This document shows positions 47,814 through 58,602 of a stretch of DNA of 64,000 nucleotides, piece by piece. The notes under the pieces were generated by a model, which was not told the DNA's origin, did no database searches, and worked only from the letters and a program-made list of their open reading frames with translations. A program made the translations under genes and the position numbers. The stretch comes from Bacteroidota bacterium (GTDB lineage: Bacteria; Bacteroidota; Bacteroidia; AKYH767-A; 2013-40CM-41-45): contig QQVM01000005.1 in NCBI GenBank assembly GCA_003389385.1, positions 1-64,000 on the forward strand, written 5' to 3'. Position 1 is the stretch's first letter, and each line of letters opens with the position of its first letter.

Positions 47814-47836
47814 AACGCCGGAACTTGTCCGGCGTT
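47814..47836 (+). terminator. Intrinsic terminator, convergent recF-DUF721 / ndk
   Basis: AACGCCGGA-ACTTG-TCCGGCGTT, preceded by A-tract. Confidence 0.88.
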
Positions 47837-47851
47837 AATTTATTTCAAAAC

Positions 47852-48268
47852 TCAGAATCTTTCAGTTTGAGAAAAGAAGAATGATCCTTCAATTTCCGCG
47901 TTTTCATTGCTGTCACTTCCGTGAATTGCATTCGCATCAATTGATTTCGCGAACAGGTTGCGGATTGTACCAGGCTCGGCCTTGGCAGGATCAGTAGCTC
48001 CGATCAGCTTACGGAAATCTTCCACCGCATTATTCTTTTCCAGAATTGCAGCTACGATCGGTCCGCCTGACATGTAGTTGACAAGGTCATTGTAGAATGG
48101 CCTTTCTTTGTGAATGGCATAGAATTTTGCAGCCAGCTCCGGAGAAAGACGGGTATATTTCATGGCGATAATCCTGAAACCGGCTTCGTTGATCTTAGCC
48201 AGAATCGGACCGATGTGGTTATTTGCGACCGCATCGGGTTTAATCATGGTAAATGTTCTGTTTGACAT
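47852..48268 (-). CDS. ndk: Nucleoside-diphosphate kinase
   Basis: [36 protein letters not shown]. Confidence 0.97.
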   Translation of the reverse strand: MSNRTFTMIKPDAVANNHIGPILAKINEAGFRIIAMKYTRLSPELAAKFYAIHKERPFYNDLVNYMSGGPIVAAILEKNNAVEDFRKLIGATDPAKAEPGTIRNLFAKSIDANAIHGSDSNENAEIEGSFFFSQTERF

Positions 48269-48296
48269 TGATGTAGTAAATTTTACGGGCGCGAAG

Positions 48297-48326
48297 ATAA
48301 AAAAATCCCGGCATTGGATTGCCGGG
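48297..48326 (-). terminator. Intrinsic terminator after pntB
   Basis: CCCGGCA-TTGGAT-TGCCGGG with A-tract on + (T-tract on -). Confidence 0.75.
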
Positions 48327-48351
48327 CTTCCATCAGATTCTTTTCTTGTTT

Positions 48352-49758
48352 TTACATTGTCTTGAGCTCGGCAACCAGTTTGGTGAGCACATCTTTTGCA
48401 TCGCCGAAAAGCATGCTGGTCTTGGGATTATAAAATAATTCGTTGTCGATTCCGGCGTATCCTGCACTCATCGATCTCTTGTTCACGATGATGTGCTTGG
48501 AGTTTTCCACATCCAGAATGGGCATTCCGTATATTGGTGAAGATGGATCAGTCTTTGCAGCAGGATTCACTACGTCATTCGCGCCAACCACCACAACCAC
48601 ATCAGTATTGCTGAACTCCGGATTGATTTCTTCCATCTCCGACAGCTTGCTGTAATCTACATTGCTTTCTGCCAGAAGTACGTTCATGTGTCCGGGCATA
48701 CGTCCTGCAACAGGGTGAATGGCGTATTTCACATCCACACCGCGCTCTTCCAGAAGTTGCTCCAATTCATGAATGACATGCTGGGCCTGGGCAACTGCGA
48801 GGCCATATCCGGGAACGATGATTACTTTCTTGCTGTAATTCATCAACACTGCCGTATCGCTGATTGAGATGTCTTTGATGCTTCCTGTGACTCCGCTTTT
48901 TCCTGTGGCTACCGCAGCACTTTCACCGAAGGCTCCGAAGATTACATTGAAGAGCGGACGGTTCATGGCTTTACACATTGCCACTGTGAGAAGTGTTCCG
49001 GCTGAACCAACCAGGATACCGCCTGTAAGCATCACCTGGTTTCCGTAAAGGAATCCCCCGAATGCCGCAGCGAGTCCGGTAAATGAGTTAAGCAAGGATA
49101 TCACAACTGGCATGTCTGCGCCACCGATTGGAACCACAAACAACACACCGTAGAGCAAAGAGAGTGCAAAGACAAGAATCAGGAATCCGAAACTGTCACT
49201 GTTGCTGGCAGTCAGATACACTCCTGCTAAAACGGTAACGATCATAAGCAGGGTGTTGATCTTATTGTAATGAGGAAGGCGGAGAGATTTGCTCAATGTT
49301 CCGTTGAGCTTTAGAAATGCGATGATGGAGCCTGAGAATGATACCGATCCAATGATGAGTCCGGCCATGATGACCGCAATTCTTTCCGACTGTCCTACGT
49401 TGTGATGAAACTCAAGTAGTGAAATCAAGGCGGCACAAGCGCCACCCATTCCGTTAAAGAGCGACACCAGCTCAGGCATGGCAGTCATCTTTACTCGTTT
49501 GGCAGTCATCCAGCCGATAATTGTGCCGACTGCAATTCCACCAAAGATGAAAGCCATTTTGATTGGTTCACGCGTAGTTACTGCTGATGGATCATTTGAA
49601 TTATACAGGTAAATGGTGCCGGCTATAGCAATAGTCATTCCGAATGCAGCCCACAAATTCCCGCTGCGCGCTGTCTGCGGACCGCTGAGCATTTTAAGTC
49701 CTATCACGAATGTGACAGATGCAATGAGGTAAATTATTTCAAGTATGTACTGGTTCAT
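48352..49758 (-). CDS. pntB: NAD(P) transhydrogenase subunit beta
   Basis: [78 protein letters not shown]. Confidence 0.97.
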   Translation of the reverse strand: MNQYILEIIYLIASVTFVIGLKMLSGPQTARSGNLWAAFGMTIAIAGTIYLYNSNDPSAVTTREPIKMAFIFGGIAVGTIIGWMTAKRVKMTAMPELVSLFNGMGGACAALISLLEFHHNVGQSERIAVIMAGLIIGSVSFSGSIIAFLKLNGTLSKSLRLPHYNKINTLLMIVTVLAGVYLTASNSDSFGFLILVFALSLLYGVLFVVPIGGADMPVVISLLNSFTGLAAAFGGFLYGNQVMLTGGILVGSAGTLLTVAMCKAMNRPLFNVIFGAFGESAAVATGKSGVTGSIKDISISDTAVLMNYSKKVIIVPGYGLAVAQAQHVIHELEQLLEERGVDVKYAIHPVAGRMPGHMNVLLAESNVDYSKLSEMEEINPEFSNTDVVVVVGANDVVNPAAKTDPSSPIYGMPILDVENSKHIIVNKRSMSAGYAGIDNELFYNPKTSMLFGDAKDVLTKLVAELKTM

Positions 49759-49784
49759 TGAGGCTTAATTGTATGAAAACGATA

Positions 49785-50105
49785 TTATTTTTTTTCTTTC
49801 TTCTTGAACATTTCAAGCATGCGGTCGGTCACCACAAACCCGCCGACCACGTTCAGTGTTCCAAGCACTACAGCAATGAAACCCAAAGTCAGAAGTCCGA
49901 TGTTGTCTGCAGGTGTATTCAGCATGACGATGATGGATCCAATAATCACGACACCGTGGATTGCATTAGCCCCCGACATCAGAGGCGTGTGAAGCACGGA
50001 AGGCACTTTGCCGATCACTTCCACTCCTACAAACACTGAAAGAATCAGTATGTAGATCATCTGCATGTTTTCACCCAAGAAGGCAATCAGATTGTTTATT
50101 TCCAT
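49785..50105 (-). CDS. NAD(P) transhydrogenase alpha subunit, membrane part (split)
   Basis: YILILSVFVGVEVIGKVPSVLHTPLMSGANAIHGVVIIGSI. Confidence 0.93.
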   Translation of the reverse strand: MEINNLIAFLGENMQMIYILILSVFVGVEVIGKVPSVLHTPLMSGANAIHGVVIIGSIIVMLNTPADNIGLLTLGFIAVVLGTLNVVGGFVVTDRMLEMFKKKEKK

Positions 50106-50106
50106 T

Positions 50107-50469
50107 TCAGTTTATTTTTTCCTGGAGGTTTATCACTTTTAATGTGGCTTCAAGCACGCTGAGCATGCTCTTGCCCTGGTTGAGCAGAATCCTTGAATTA
50201 TTAAGATCTGCCAGTTCATAGTCTAAACTGCGCTCATACCAGTAAAGGCAGTTTTTTGTTTCCTGAACATAGACACACAACAGGTTGTAAAACCCGCTTA
50301 TGGTCTCGCTTTCATGCATTTTTTTGCAAATCTTATTCAGATATATCACCGAATCATTTAGTTTATCGTGAATGAATCTTTCCACATGGTTTCCATCCGT
50401 CCGGAAGGTGGACAGCATGATGTTTTGAGTGAAAGTTTCTGTCCAGCTTATAAAATGTTGGTTTTGCAT
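50107..50469 (-). CDS. Small hypothetical protein between the two transhydrogenase alpha genes
   Basis: 120-aa ORF, tightly packed in the operon; appears helical, no recognised motif. Confidence 0.65.
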   Translation of the reverse strand: MQNQHFISWTETFTQNIMLSTFRTDGNHVERFIHDKLNDSVIYLNKICKKMHESETISGFYNLLCVYVQETKNCLYWYERSLDYELADLNNSRILLNQGKSMLSVLEATLKVINLQEKIN

Positions 50470-50486
50470 AAAGCTTTATTGCGTGG

Positions 50487-51611
50487 TTATGCCTGTTTTT
50501 TCAGTGAAGGGTGAACTGATTTTCCTTCGTGTACCATCAGGGAACCTGCCGTGATTTCTTCTTCCATTTCCCAGCGGAACTTGTCTTTGTCAGCAAGATG
50601 AAGGAGAAAAGAAGAAATATTCTTTGCATAGAGTTCACTTGCATTCAGAGGAAGAAGAGAAGGGAGGTTAGATTCACCGATTATGGTAACACCGTTTTTC
50701 ACTACGGTTTTATTCAGTTCACTCTGAGTGCAATTTCCTCCTTGCTCCACAGCCATATCCACAATCACTGATCCCATCTTCATGCTTTTCACCATTTCGT
50801 CTGTAATCAATACCGGAGCTTTCTTGCCGGGGATCAGAGCTGTAGTGACTACAAGATCTGCTTCTGCAATATGTTTGGCAATGAGTGCCTGCTGTTTTTT
50901 GAGAAACTCATCGCTGACATTTTTCACATATCCGCCTTCGAGTTTTACCGAGTCATCACCCTTCAGTTCAATGAATTTACCTCCAAGTGATTCAACCTGT
51001 TCTTTGGTTTCAGGGCGAATGTCACTCACTTCTACAATAGCACCGAGCCGCTTGGCAGTTGCTATAGCCTGTAGACCTGCAACTCCTGCTCCCATGATGA
51101 CCACTCTTGATGGCTTGATAGTACCGGCGGCAGTCATGAGAAGAGGGAAAATCTTACCCAGGGCTGCAGCACCGAGAATGACAGCTTTGTATCCTGCAAG
51201 ATTTGCCTGAGAACTAAGCACATCCATTTTTTGAGCTCTTGAAATACGCGGTATGGCATCCATTGAAAATGCAGAAATCCCCGCTCTTTCGCAAGCTTCA
51301 ACCATTGCCGGATTGGTGGCGGCATACATCAAAGAAATGAGAATGGCACCTTTTTTCATCCCGGCAATTTCTTCAGGAGTTGGAGCATTCACCTTCAGGA
51401 TGACGTCAGCAGTCGAATAAAGAGAGGATTTGTCCTCCACAATCTTAACGCCTGTGTTCTGGTATTTTTCGTTTTCAAAATAGGAGAGAATTCCGGCATC
51501 CTTTTCCATGATCACTTCGAAGCCCTGCTTTACCAGACTTCCGGCAACATCCGGACTGAGTGACACTCTTCTTTCCTTTTCTTTAGTTTCCTTGGGAACA
51601 GCTACGATCAT
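50487..51611 (-). CDS. pntA: NAD(P) transhydrogenase alpha subunit, NAD-binding part (split)
   Basis: MIVAVPKETKEKERRVSLSPDVAGSLVKQGFEV, RISRAQKMDVLSSQANLAGYKAV, VVIMGAGVAGLQAIATAKRLGA. Confidence 0.95.
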   Translation of the reverse strand: MIVAVPKETKEKERRVSLSPDVAGSLVKQGFEVIMEKDAGILSYFENEKYQNTGVKIVEDKSSLYSTADVILKVNAPTPEEIAGMKKGAILISLMYAATNPAMVEACERAGISAFSMDAIPRISRAQKMDVLSSQANLAGYKAVILGAAALGKIFPLLMTAAGTIKPSRVVIMGAGVAGLQAIATAKRLGAIVEVSDIRPETKEQVESLGGKFIELKGDDSVKLEGGYVKNVSDEFLKKQQALIAKHIAEADLVVTTALIPGKKAPVLITDEMVKSMKMGSVIVDMAVEQGGNCTQSELNKTVVKNGVTIIGESNLPSLLPLNASELYAKNISSFLLHLADKDKFRWEMEEEITAGSLMVHEGKSVHPSLKKQA

Positions 51612-51716
51612 ATGATCAGTTAAAAGTTCAACATTTGATTAATGCGCAAAGAAAACAATTAATTCGGTTTGTTTAATTCGCATTTTATCCATATTATCAA
51701 TACAGAGAGATATGAG

Positions 51717-51725
51717 TATATTTGC
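51717..51725 (+). promoter_or_regulatory. -7 element TATATTTGC
   Basis: TAnnTTTGC 6 nt before ATG 51732. Confidence 0.5.
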
Positions 51726-51731
51726 AAAACC

Positions 51732-52019
51732 ATGATTAAACTGAATCAATCTACACTGGACAAGCTGGAAGAGCTGTTGATACTAGGCGGTTATAAAGTC
51801 AGAACAGAAAAAGGAAATTTCAAATCCGGCAGCTGCGTGGTGGAAAGTTCCAAACTGGTTGTGCTGAATAAGTTTTCAACCGTGGAAGTTAAAGTGAGTT
51901 TCCTCATTGAAGCAATCCGTTCCCTGGACCTGGATACCAGCATGATGGATGAAAAGTACCTGAAACTGCTGCAGGATGTCAAGAACACCGTGCCTGCTGA
52001 TCAGGAGAACCTTTCGTAA
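51732..52019 (+). CDS. Conserved-looking hypothetical protein
   Basis: 95-aa ORF MIKLNQSTLDKLEELLILGGYKVRTEKGNFKSGSCVVESSKLVVLNKF; promoter motif and tight spacing to next gene. Confidence 0.7.
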   Translation: MIKLNQSTLDKLEELLILGGYKVRTEKGNFKSGSCVVESSKLVVLNKFSTVEVKVSFLIEAIRSLDLDTSMMDEKYLKLLQDVKNTVPADQENLS

Positions 52020-52024
52020 TTTAT

Positions 52025-52786
52025 ATGCAGCTTACTTTCTTAGGCACAGGAACCAGTCAGGGTGTACCCATGATTGGATGCAAATGCAGGGTCTGCCAAT
52101 CTGATGACCCAAGAAACAAGCGCCTTCGAACTTCCGTCCTCATCCAAAGCGAAAGCACCAGTGTGGTAATCGACTCCGGTCCGGATTTCAGGCAGCAAAT
52201 GTTGCGTGAAAATGTTAACCGTCTGGATGCTGTCCTTTTCACCCATGAGCACAAAGATCATATTGCAGGACTGGATGATGTAAGAGCATATAATTATCTG
52301 ACTGGCAAAGAGATGGAGATTTATGCGACAGAGCGGGTTCAGGAAGCATTGAGACGTGAATTCTTCTATGTTTTTTCTGGAGCCAAATATCCGGGTATCC
52401 CACGATTAAATCTGCAAACAATAAGCAACAAGCCATTTCAAATAGGAGATATTCCATTTATACCTATTGAAGTTTCTCATTTAAATCTCCCGGTACTCGG
52501 CTTCCGGATTGGCGATTTTACATATATCACAGATGCGAATCTGATTCCGGATTCCGAAAAGGAAAAAATCAAGGGCTCTCGCTTCATAGCCATCAATGCA
52601 CTTAGAAATGAAAAGCATGTTTCTCATTTCACTCGAGACGAGGCTGTGGAAATTATCAGGGAGTTCAATCCCGAAAGAGCCTTCCTGATTCATATTTCGC
52701 ATCAGCTGGGATTGCATGAGAAGGTTAATGCAGAATTGCCGGAGAATATTGAATGCGCCTACGATGGTCTGCAGGTGGAATTCTGA
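52025..52786 (+). CDS. MBL-fold metallo-hydrolase (PhnP-like)
   Basis: FLGTGTSQGVPMIGCKCRVCQSDDPRNKRLRTSVLI, VLFTHEHKDHIAGLDDVR, TYITDANLI. Confidence 0.92.
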   Translation: MQLTFLGTGTSQGVPMIGCKCRVCQSDDPRNKRLRTSVLIQSESTSVVIDSGPDFRQQMLRENVNRLDAVLFTHEHKDHIAGLDDVRAYNYLTGKEMEIYATERVQEALRREFFYVFSGAKYPGIPRLNLQTISNKPFQIGDIPFIPIEVSHLNLPVLGFRIGDFTYITDANLIPDSEKEKIKGSRFIAINALRNEKHVSHFTRDEAVEIIREFNPERAFLIHISHQLGLHEKVNAELPENIECAYDGLQVEF

Positions 52787-52809
52787 ACGGATTATAGCCT
52801 CAATTTTCT

Positions 52810-52817
52810 TACTTTTG
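52810..52817 (+). promoter_or_regulatory. -7 element TACTTTTG upstream of ffh
   Basis: TAnnTTTG, 25 nt before ATG 52843. Confidence 0.55.
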
Positions 52818-52842
52818 TGCTCCTCATTAAAATTCTGATTAA

Positions 52843-54177
52843 ATGTTTGAGAATCTGAGTGATAAGCTCGAAAGGGCTTTTAAGGTTTTAAAGGGTGAAG
52901 GAAAGATTACGGAGATAAACGTAGCTGAAACCCTTAAGGAAGTTCGCAAAGCATTGTTGGATGCTGACGTGAACTACAAAGTTGCGAAACAGTTCACAGA
53001 CACTGTCAAGGAAAAAGCCCTGGGGCAAAATGTTCTTACGGCTGTTTCTCCCGGACAGCTCATGGTAAAAATTGCTCATTCGGAGCTTACTCAACTCATG
53101 GGCGGTGAAAAAGTGGATGTGAATATCAACTCTAACCCGGCTGTGATTCTCATGTCAGGTTTGCAAGGTTCCGGTAAAACCACACTATCAGGGAAGCTTG
53201 CTTCTTTTTTGAAATCCAAAAAGCAAAAACTGCCTTTGCTGGTGGCTTGTGACGTCTATCGTCCAGCCGCAATTGACCAGTTGAAAGTGCTGGGTACTCA
53301 GATCGATGTGCCTGTCTTTTCTGAAGATGGCAACTTGGATCCGGTGGATATTGCACTCAAAGGAATTGCATTTGCAAAGGAGAATAACCGCAATCTGGTA
53401 ATCATCGATACAGCAGGACGACTTGCCATTGACGAGCAGATGATGGATGAGATCAGCAGGATTAAAAAGGCGGTGAAGCCGGATGAAATCCTTTTCGTGG
53501 TGGACGCAATGACCGGTCAGGATGCTGTCAATACTGCAAAGGCGTTCAACGACAGACTTGATTTTGACGGGGTGGTTCTTACAAAACTTGACGGTGATAC
53601 ACGTGGCGGAGCTGCACTTTCCATCAAGTCGGTTGTGAACAAACCAATAAAATTCATTGGTACAGGAGAAAAGCTGGATGCCTTGGATATTTTCTATCCG
53701 GAAAGGATGGCAGACAGGATTCTGGGAATGGGTGATATCGTGTCACTCGTAGAAAAAGCTCAGGAACAGTTTGACGAAGAACAAGCTGCCAAGCTTCACA
53801 AGAAGATTGCGAAAAATCAATTTGGCTTTGATGATTTTCTCCAGCAGATACAACAGATCAAGAAGATGGGTAACATGAAGGATCTGCTTGGTATGATTCC
53901 GGGAGTGGGAAAAGCCGTGAAGGATATTGATATAAGCAATGATTCATTTAAACATATTGAAGCGATCATCAAATCCATGACAATGGATGAAAGAAATAAT
54001 CCTGCAATCATCAGCGGAAGCAGAAGATCCAGGATCGCGAAGGGTAGCGGCACTTCAGTACAGGAAGTGAATAAGCTGCTCAAACAATTTGATGAAATGA
54101 GAAAAATGATGCGTATGATGACCAACAAAGACCAGGCAGCTAAATTCATGAGAAGCATGCCGGGCATGCGCAGATAA
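52843..54177 (+). CDS. ffh: Signal recognition particle protein
   Basis: [64 protein letters not shown]; Met-rich M domain. Confidence 0.98.
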   Translation: MFENLSDKLERAFKVLKGEGKITEINVAETLKEVRKALLDADVNYKVAKQFTDTVKEKALGQNVLTAVSPGQLMVKIAHSELTQLMGGEKVDVNINSNPAVILMSGLQGSGKTTLSGKLASFLKSKKQKLPLLVACDVYRPAAIDQLKVLGTQIDVPVFSEDGNLDPVDIALKGIAFAKENNRNLVIIDTAGRLAIDEQMMDEISRIKKAVKPDEILFVVDAMTGQDAVNTAKAFNDRLDFDGVVLTKLDGDTRGGAALSIKSVVNKPIKFIGTGEKLDALDIFYPERMADRILGMGDIVSLVEKAQEQFDEEQAAKLHKKIAKNQFGFDDFLQQIQQIKKMGNMKDLLGMIPGVGKAVKDIDISNDSFKHIEAIIKSMTMDERNNPAIISGSRRSRIAKGSGTSVQEVNKLLKQFDEMRKMMRMMTNKDQAAKFMRSMPGMRR

Positions 54178-54186
54178 TTAATTAAA

Positions 54187-55074
54187 ATGATTCTTCTCGA
54201 CGGAAAACTTGTTTCATCATTCTACAAGAAAAAACTTGCGGAGGAAGTGAAGGAAATGAAGGCAAGGGGAGAGAGAGCCCCTCATTTGTGTGCCATCCTT
54301 GTCGGAGAAGATCCTGCCTCTGAAACTTATGTTGCCAGTAAAGTGAAAAACTGCGCTGAAGTTGGGTTTGATTCGACTCTCATTCGCTTAGACAACAGTG
54401 TATCTGAAGCAGAACTGATTTCCAGAATTGAATCAGTCAACATTAATTCCTCCATAGACGGGATAATAGTTCAGCTGCCACTTCCTGCGCACATCAGCGT
54501 TCAGCGCGTTACCGAGTCTGTTTCACCTGCCAAAGACGTAGATGGTTTTCATCCGCTTAATATTGGCAGGATGGTTCAAAATCTTCCCTCATTCTTACCG
54601 GCCACTCCATTGGGCATCCTGTTGATGCTCGAGCATTACAAGATTGAAACAGCAGGAAAACATTGCGTGGTGGTGGGAAGAAGTAATATTGTCGGAACAC
54701 CGGCGAGCATTCTGCTCGCAAGAAATTCAAGTCCCGGAAACTGCACCGTAACACTTTGCCACAGCAGAACAAAGAATTTGAAATCGATCACAAGTAATGC
54801 CGATATTATTATCGCAGCAATAGGAAAACCTAGGTATATAACAGCAGACATGGTAAAGGAAGGCGCTATTGTAATGGATGTAGGCATCAACAGGATTCAG
54901 TCATCAGAAACGAAAAGCGGCTGGAAACTTGTCGGAGATGTAGATTTTGAGCCGGTGTCGGAAAAATGTTCTATGATCACCCCTGTACCGGGTGGATTGG
55001 GCTTAATGACCATCATTGGCCTTTTGCAAAATACATTGAAAGCTGCAAAGAAGGAAGTTCAACCGGTTCTGTAA
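54187..55074 (+). CDS. folD: Bifunctional methylenetetrahydrofolate dehydrogenase/cyclohydrolase
   Basis: [56 protein letters not shown]. Confidence 0.97.
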   Translation: MILLDGKLVSSFYKKKLAEEVKEMKARGERAPHLCAILVGEDPASETYVASKVKNCAEVGFDSTLIRLDNSVSEAELISRIESVNINSSIDGIIVQLPLPAHISVQRVTESVSPAKDVDGFHPLNIGRMVQNLPSFLPATPLGILLMLEHYKIETAGKHCVVVGRSNIVGTPASILLARNSSPGNCTVTLCHSRTKNLKSITSNADIIIAAIGKPRYITADMVKEGAIVMDVGINRIQSSETKSGWKLVGDVDFEPVSEKCSMITPVPGGLGLMTIIGLLQNTLKAAKKEVQPVL

Positions 55075-55081
55075 TTCAAAC

Positions 55082-55705
55082 ATGAAAAAATTCAAAGAAG
55101 ATTATTCTTCAGGACTTCCACTCATGGAGCATTATTATACAATCCAGGGCGAAGGATATAATACCGGTAAGGCTGCATATTTCATTCGCCTCGGAGGTTG
55201 TGAAGTTGGCTGTGTATGGTGTGATGTGAAAGACAGCTGGGATGCTTCCAGGTATCCTATGGTAATGTTTGATGAAATGCTGAATGTGACGAAAGAAGCA
55301 GGAGCCCGAAGGGTTGTAGTTACCGGAGGAGAACCATTGATGTATGACCTGAGCGAACTTTGTAAAACTTTTAAAGCAGCCGGCATTGAACTATACCTTG
55401 AAACCTCCGGAGCTTACAAACTTAGCGGTGAATGGGACTGGATTTGTGTCTCCCCGAAAAAATTTATGCAGCCCATTAAAGAAACTTTGGAAAAAGCGGA
55501 TGAGCTGAAAGTGATTGTCTATAATTCAAGTGATTTTGATTGGGCGAAGAAGCATGCAGCAATTGTACGACCGCAATGTAAATTATTTCTTCAGCCTGAA
55601 TACTCAGTGCGTGAACGTGTGCTGCCTGACATCATAGACTTTGTGAAAAGAAATCCTGACTGGCAGATTTCGCTGCAGACTCATAAAGTCATGCAAATTC
55701 CTTAA
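55082..55705 (+). CDS. queE: 7-carboxy-7-deazaguanine synthase
   Basis: YYTIQGEGYNTGKAAYFIRLGGCEVGCVWCDVKDSWD, VVTGGEPLMYDL, WICVSPKKF. Confidence 0.94.
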   Translation: MKKFKEDYSSGLPLMEHYYTIQGEGYNTGKAAYFIRLGGCEVGCVWCDVKDSWDASRYPMVMFDEMLNVTKEAGARRVVVTGGEPLMYDLSELCKTFKAAGIELYLETSGAYKLSGEWDWICVSPKKFMQPIKETLEKADELKVIVYNSSDFDWAKKHAAIVRPQCKLFLQPEYSVRERVLPDIIDFVKRNPDWQISLQTHKVMQIP

Positions 55706-55801
55706 TCAGCTTACATTTTGTTAATACTTTATTTCCAGGGCATGGTTTTTTCTGATAATCCGGCCTAATTTTCAGCTTTCATTAAAATCCAGAAAACAGC
55801 G

Positions 55802-57787
55802 ATGAAAATATCATTCAGATTCCGGCGTTTTCCATTCATGCGTTTTGCAATCCTGCTGTGGGTGTTCTGCACTCCATTCACAGCCTTTAGTCAAAAGGGC
55901 TATTCCAGCGCTAACCCAAAAGCGATTCGGACATTTGAGATGGCATTGAAATTTTATGATGCCAGGCAGAATGAAAAAGCACTGGAAGCATTAAAGACAA
56001 CTCTTGAAGCGGATCCGAATTTCACCGAGGCGCACATGCTTAGGGCCAATATTTATTCTGATCTTAACATGTACAGCAAGGCGATAGAATCATATGAAGC
56101 TGCGATCAAGTCAGGTCCTGATTTCTTTCCGAACAATTATTACTCTCTGGCGAAAGCTCAGTTCCTCAATGGCTTGTACAGAGATGCAAGAATGAACTAT
56201 GAAAAATTTCTTGCTTATCCGAAAATCAATCAGGGACTTGCTGCCAATGCGAGAAAGTACATAAAGAATTGTCTTTTCGCGGAGCAGGCTGTTAACAACC
56301 CGGTAAATTTTGATCCTAAGAATATGGGAGAAGCCATCAACAGTCCTGACCCGGAATATTTTCCGGCAATTACTGCAGATGGCAAAACTTTCCTTTTCAC
56401 TCGTCGCTCAAAGACAATATTGATGGGGAGAAGCACTGAGCAGGAAGATTTTTATGTCAGTAAAAACACTGGAGGCAAGTGGAATACCGCGGTGGCACTG
56501 ACAGAAATCAATACACCAGGAAATGAAGGTGCGCCTTCACTCTCCGCCGACGGACAATATCTTTTTTTTACGGCATGTGAGGAGTTACAGGAAACAGCAG
56601 GCGCAAGAAAAACAAAAGGGAGCTGCGATATTTTTCTCGCCAAAAAAGTAGGAGAGAAGTTCAATGCGCCAAGGAACCTGGAAGTACCCATAAATTCTTC
56701 TTCCTGGGAAAGTCAGCCATCTTTTTCTTCCGATGGCAGAACTCTTTATTTTATCAGGGCCATCAAAAGTCCCAGCGGTAAAACACAGAGAGACATCATG
56801 GTCAGCAGCATTTCTGATAAGTCAGAATGGAGCGAGCCGGTTCCATTGCCGGATCATATAAATACACCAGATGAAGAAATGTCTGTGTTCATTCATCCGG
56901 ATGATCAGACATTGTATTTTGCTTCAGACGGTCACCCCGGGATGGGAGGTCTCGACATATTCATGTGCAGACGAACGCCAAGCGGTGAATGGGGGATGCC
57001 GGTAAACCTGGGTTACCCTTTCAATACTAGCGGTGATGAAAATTCATTGCTTGTTAGTCCGGATGGCAGCACCGGTTTTTTCGCATCCGACAGACCTGGT
57101 GGGTTTGGCGGACTCGATCTTTACAGTTTCGCATTGCCGGAACAAATGCGTCCGATCCCGGTCACTTATATGAAAGGAAAAGTTTTTGATGCGGAAACAA
57201 AGAAGCCTTTGAGTGCCAGCTTTGAACTCATTGATCTCGCCACAGGAAAGCTGAGTGTGAGTTCCACTTCAAATGCAGGTAACGGAGAGTTTTTAGTTTG
57301 CCTTCCGGCCGGTAAAAGCTATGCGCTGAATGTTGCTAAAGACGGTTATCTGTTCTTCTCTGAGAATTTTTCTTTGCGTGATGCCTCTTCTTCAAAGGAA
57401 CCTTTCCTCAAAGATGTGCCTCTGCAGCCTGTGAAAGTAGGGCAGAGTGTAGTCTTGAAAAATATCTTCTTTGACTTTGACAAATCTGATTTGAAACCTG
57501 AATCAAAAATTGAACTTGATAAACTGATCTCATTCTTGCAGAAAAACACTTCGGTGAAAATAGAAATCAGCGGACATACTGATAACGTAGGTTCCAAAAC
57601 GTACAATCAAAATCTCTCTGAAAGAAGAGCCCAGTCAGTGAGCGAGTTCTTAACAAAGAATGGCGTACCTGCTTCGCGAATTCAATTCAAAGGCTACGGC
57701 GATACTGTTCCCATTGAAGACAATGCTACAGATGAAGGCAGGTCAAGAAACAGAAGGACCGAATTCAAGGTGATATCTGTAAATTGA
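55802..57787 (+). CDS. OmpA-family protein with TPR, PD40 and carboxypeptidase-like modules
   Basis: TPR-like N-terminus; PSLSADGQYLFFTA repeats; C-terminal ISGHTDNVGSKTYNQNLSERRAQSVSEFL...NRRTEFKVI. Confidence 0.92.
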   Translation: MKISFRFRRFPFMRFAILLWVFCTPFTAFSQKGYSSANPKAIRTFEMALKFYDARQNEKALEALKTTLEADPNFTEAHMLRANIYSDLNMYSKAIESYEAAIKSGPDFFPNNYYSLAKAQFLNGLYRDARMNYEKFLAYPKINQGLAANARKYIKNCLFAEQAVNNPVNFDPKNMGEAINSPDPEYFPAITADGKTFLFTRRSKTILMGRSTEQEDFYVSKNTGGKWNTAVALTEINTPGNEGAPSLSADGQYLFFTACEELQETAGARKTKGSCDIFLAKKVGEKFNAPRNLEVPINSSSWESQPSFSSDGRTLYFIRAIKSPSGKTQRDIMVSSISDKSEWSEPVPLPDHINTPDEEMSVFIHPDDQTLYFASDGHPGMGGLDIFMCRRTPSGEWGMPVNLGYPFNTSGDENSLLVSPDGSTGFFASDRPGGFGGLDLYSFALPEQMRPIPVTYMKGKVFDAETKKPLSASFELIDLATGKLSVSSTSNAGNGEFLVCLPAGKSYALNVAKDGYLFFSENFSLRDASSSKEPFLKDVPLQPVKVGQSVVLKNIFFDFDKSDLKPESKIELDKLISFLQKNTSVKIEISGHTDNVGSKTYNQNLSERRAQSVSEFLTKNGVPASRIQFKGYGDTVPIEDNATDEGRSRNRRTEFKVISVN

Positions 57788-57789
57788 TA

Positions 57790-58602
57790 TCAGGAAATTG
57801 CCTGCCTGATTCTGAGAAGTTTTTCAAGCAACTCTTTCAGTTTGTCAAGCCTGAGCATATTGGCCCCGTCTGATTTTGCATTCGCAGGATCCGGGTGAGT
57901 TTCAATAAAAATTCCGTCAGCTCCGCTTACGATACCTGCTTTGGCAATGAGCTCTATCATTTCAGGTTTTCCTCCAGTTACTCCGCTGCTCTGATTGGGT
58001 TGTTGCAGTGAATGTGTGATGTCAAGAACCACAGGAACTCCGAAACTTTTCATCACAGGGATCCCTCTGAAGTCAACGACAAGATCCTGATATCCGAACA
58101 TGCTGCCTCTTTCAGTAAGCATCGCATTCGGATTGCCAGTGCCTTTCACTTTTTCTACAGCGAATTTCATCGCATCAGCGGAAAGAAACTGTCCCTTCTT
58201 AATATTCACATGACGACCGGTGGCAGCGGCAGCAAGCAATAAATCTGTTTGCCTGCAGAGAAAGGCTGGAATTTGAAGGACATCCGCGAATGGTGCGGCA
58301 ATAGCAGCCTCCTGGCTTTCATGTATGTCTGTCACTACAGGAAGCTTGAATTCATCCCTGATCCTTCCAAGTATTTTCAATGCTGCTTCATCGCCGATTC
58401 CTGTAAATGAATCTGTTCTGGTACGATTGGCTTTACGGTAGCTTGCTTTAAAAACATAAGGTATTTTCAGCTCGTCAGAAATCTTCCTGATTTTTTCAGC
58501 AATCTGCATAGTCAACGATTCTCCTTCGACAACACAGGGTCCTGCAAGCAGGAAAAAATTCCCTGAGTTTGTATGGCTGATGTTATTAATCTTGCTGATC
58601 AT
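57790..58602 (-). CDS. kdsA: 3-deoxy-8-phosphooctulonate synthase
   Basis: FFLLAGPCVVEGESLTMQIAEKI, FKASYRKANRTRTDSFTGIGDEAALKIL, DVLQIPAFLCRQTDLL, VNIKKGQFLS. Confidence 0.97.
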   Translation of the reverse strand: MISKINNISHTNSGNFFLLAGPCVVEGESLTMQIAEKIRKISDELKIPYVFKASYRKANRTRTDSFTGIGDEAALKILGRIRDEFKLPVVTDIHESQEAAIAAPFADVLQIPAFLCRQTDLLLAAAATGRHVNIKKGQFLSADAMKFAVEKVKGTGNPNAMLTERGSMFGYQDLVVDFRGIPVMKSFGVPVVLDITHSLQQPNQSSGVTGGKPEMIELIAKAGIVSGADGIFIETHPDPANAKSDGANMLRLDKLKELLEKLLRIRQAIS

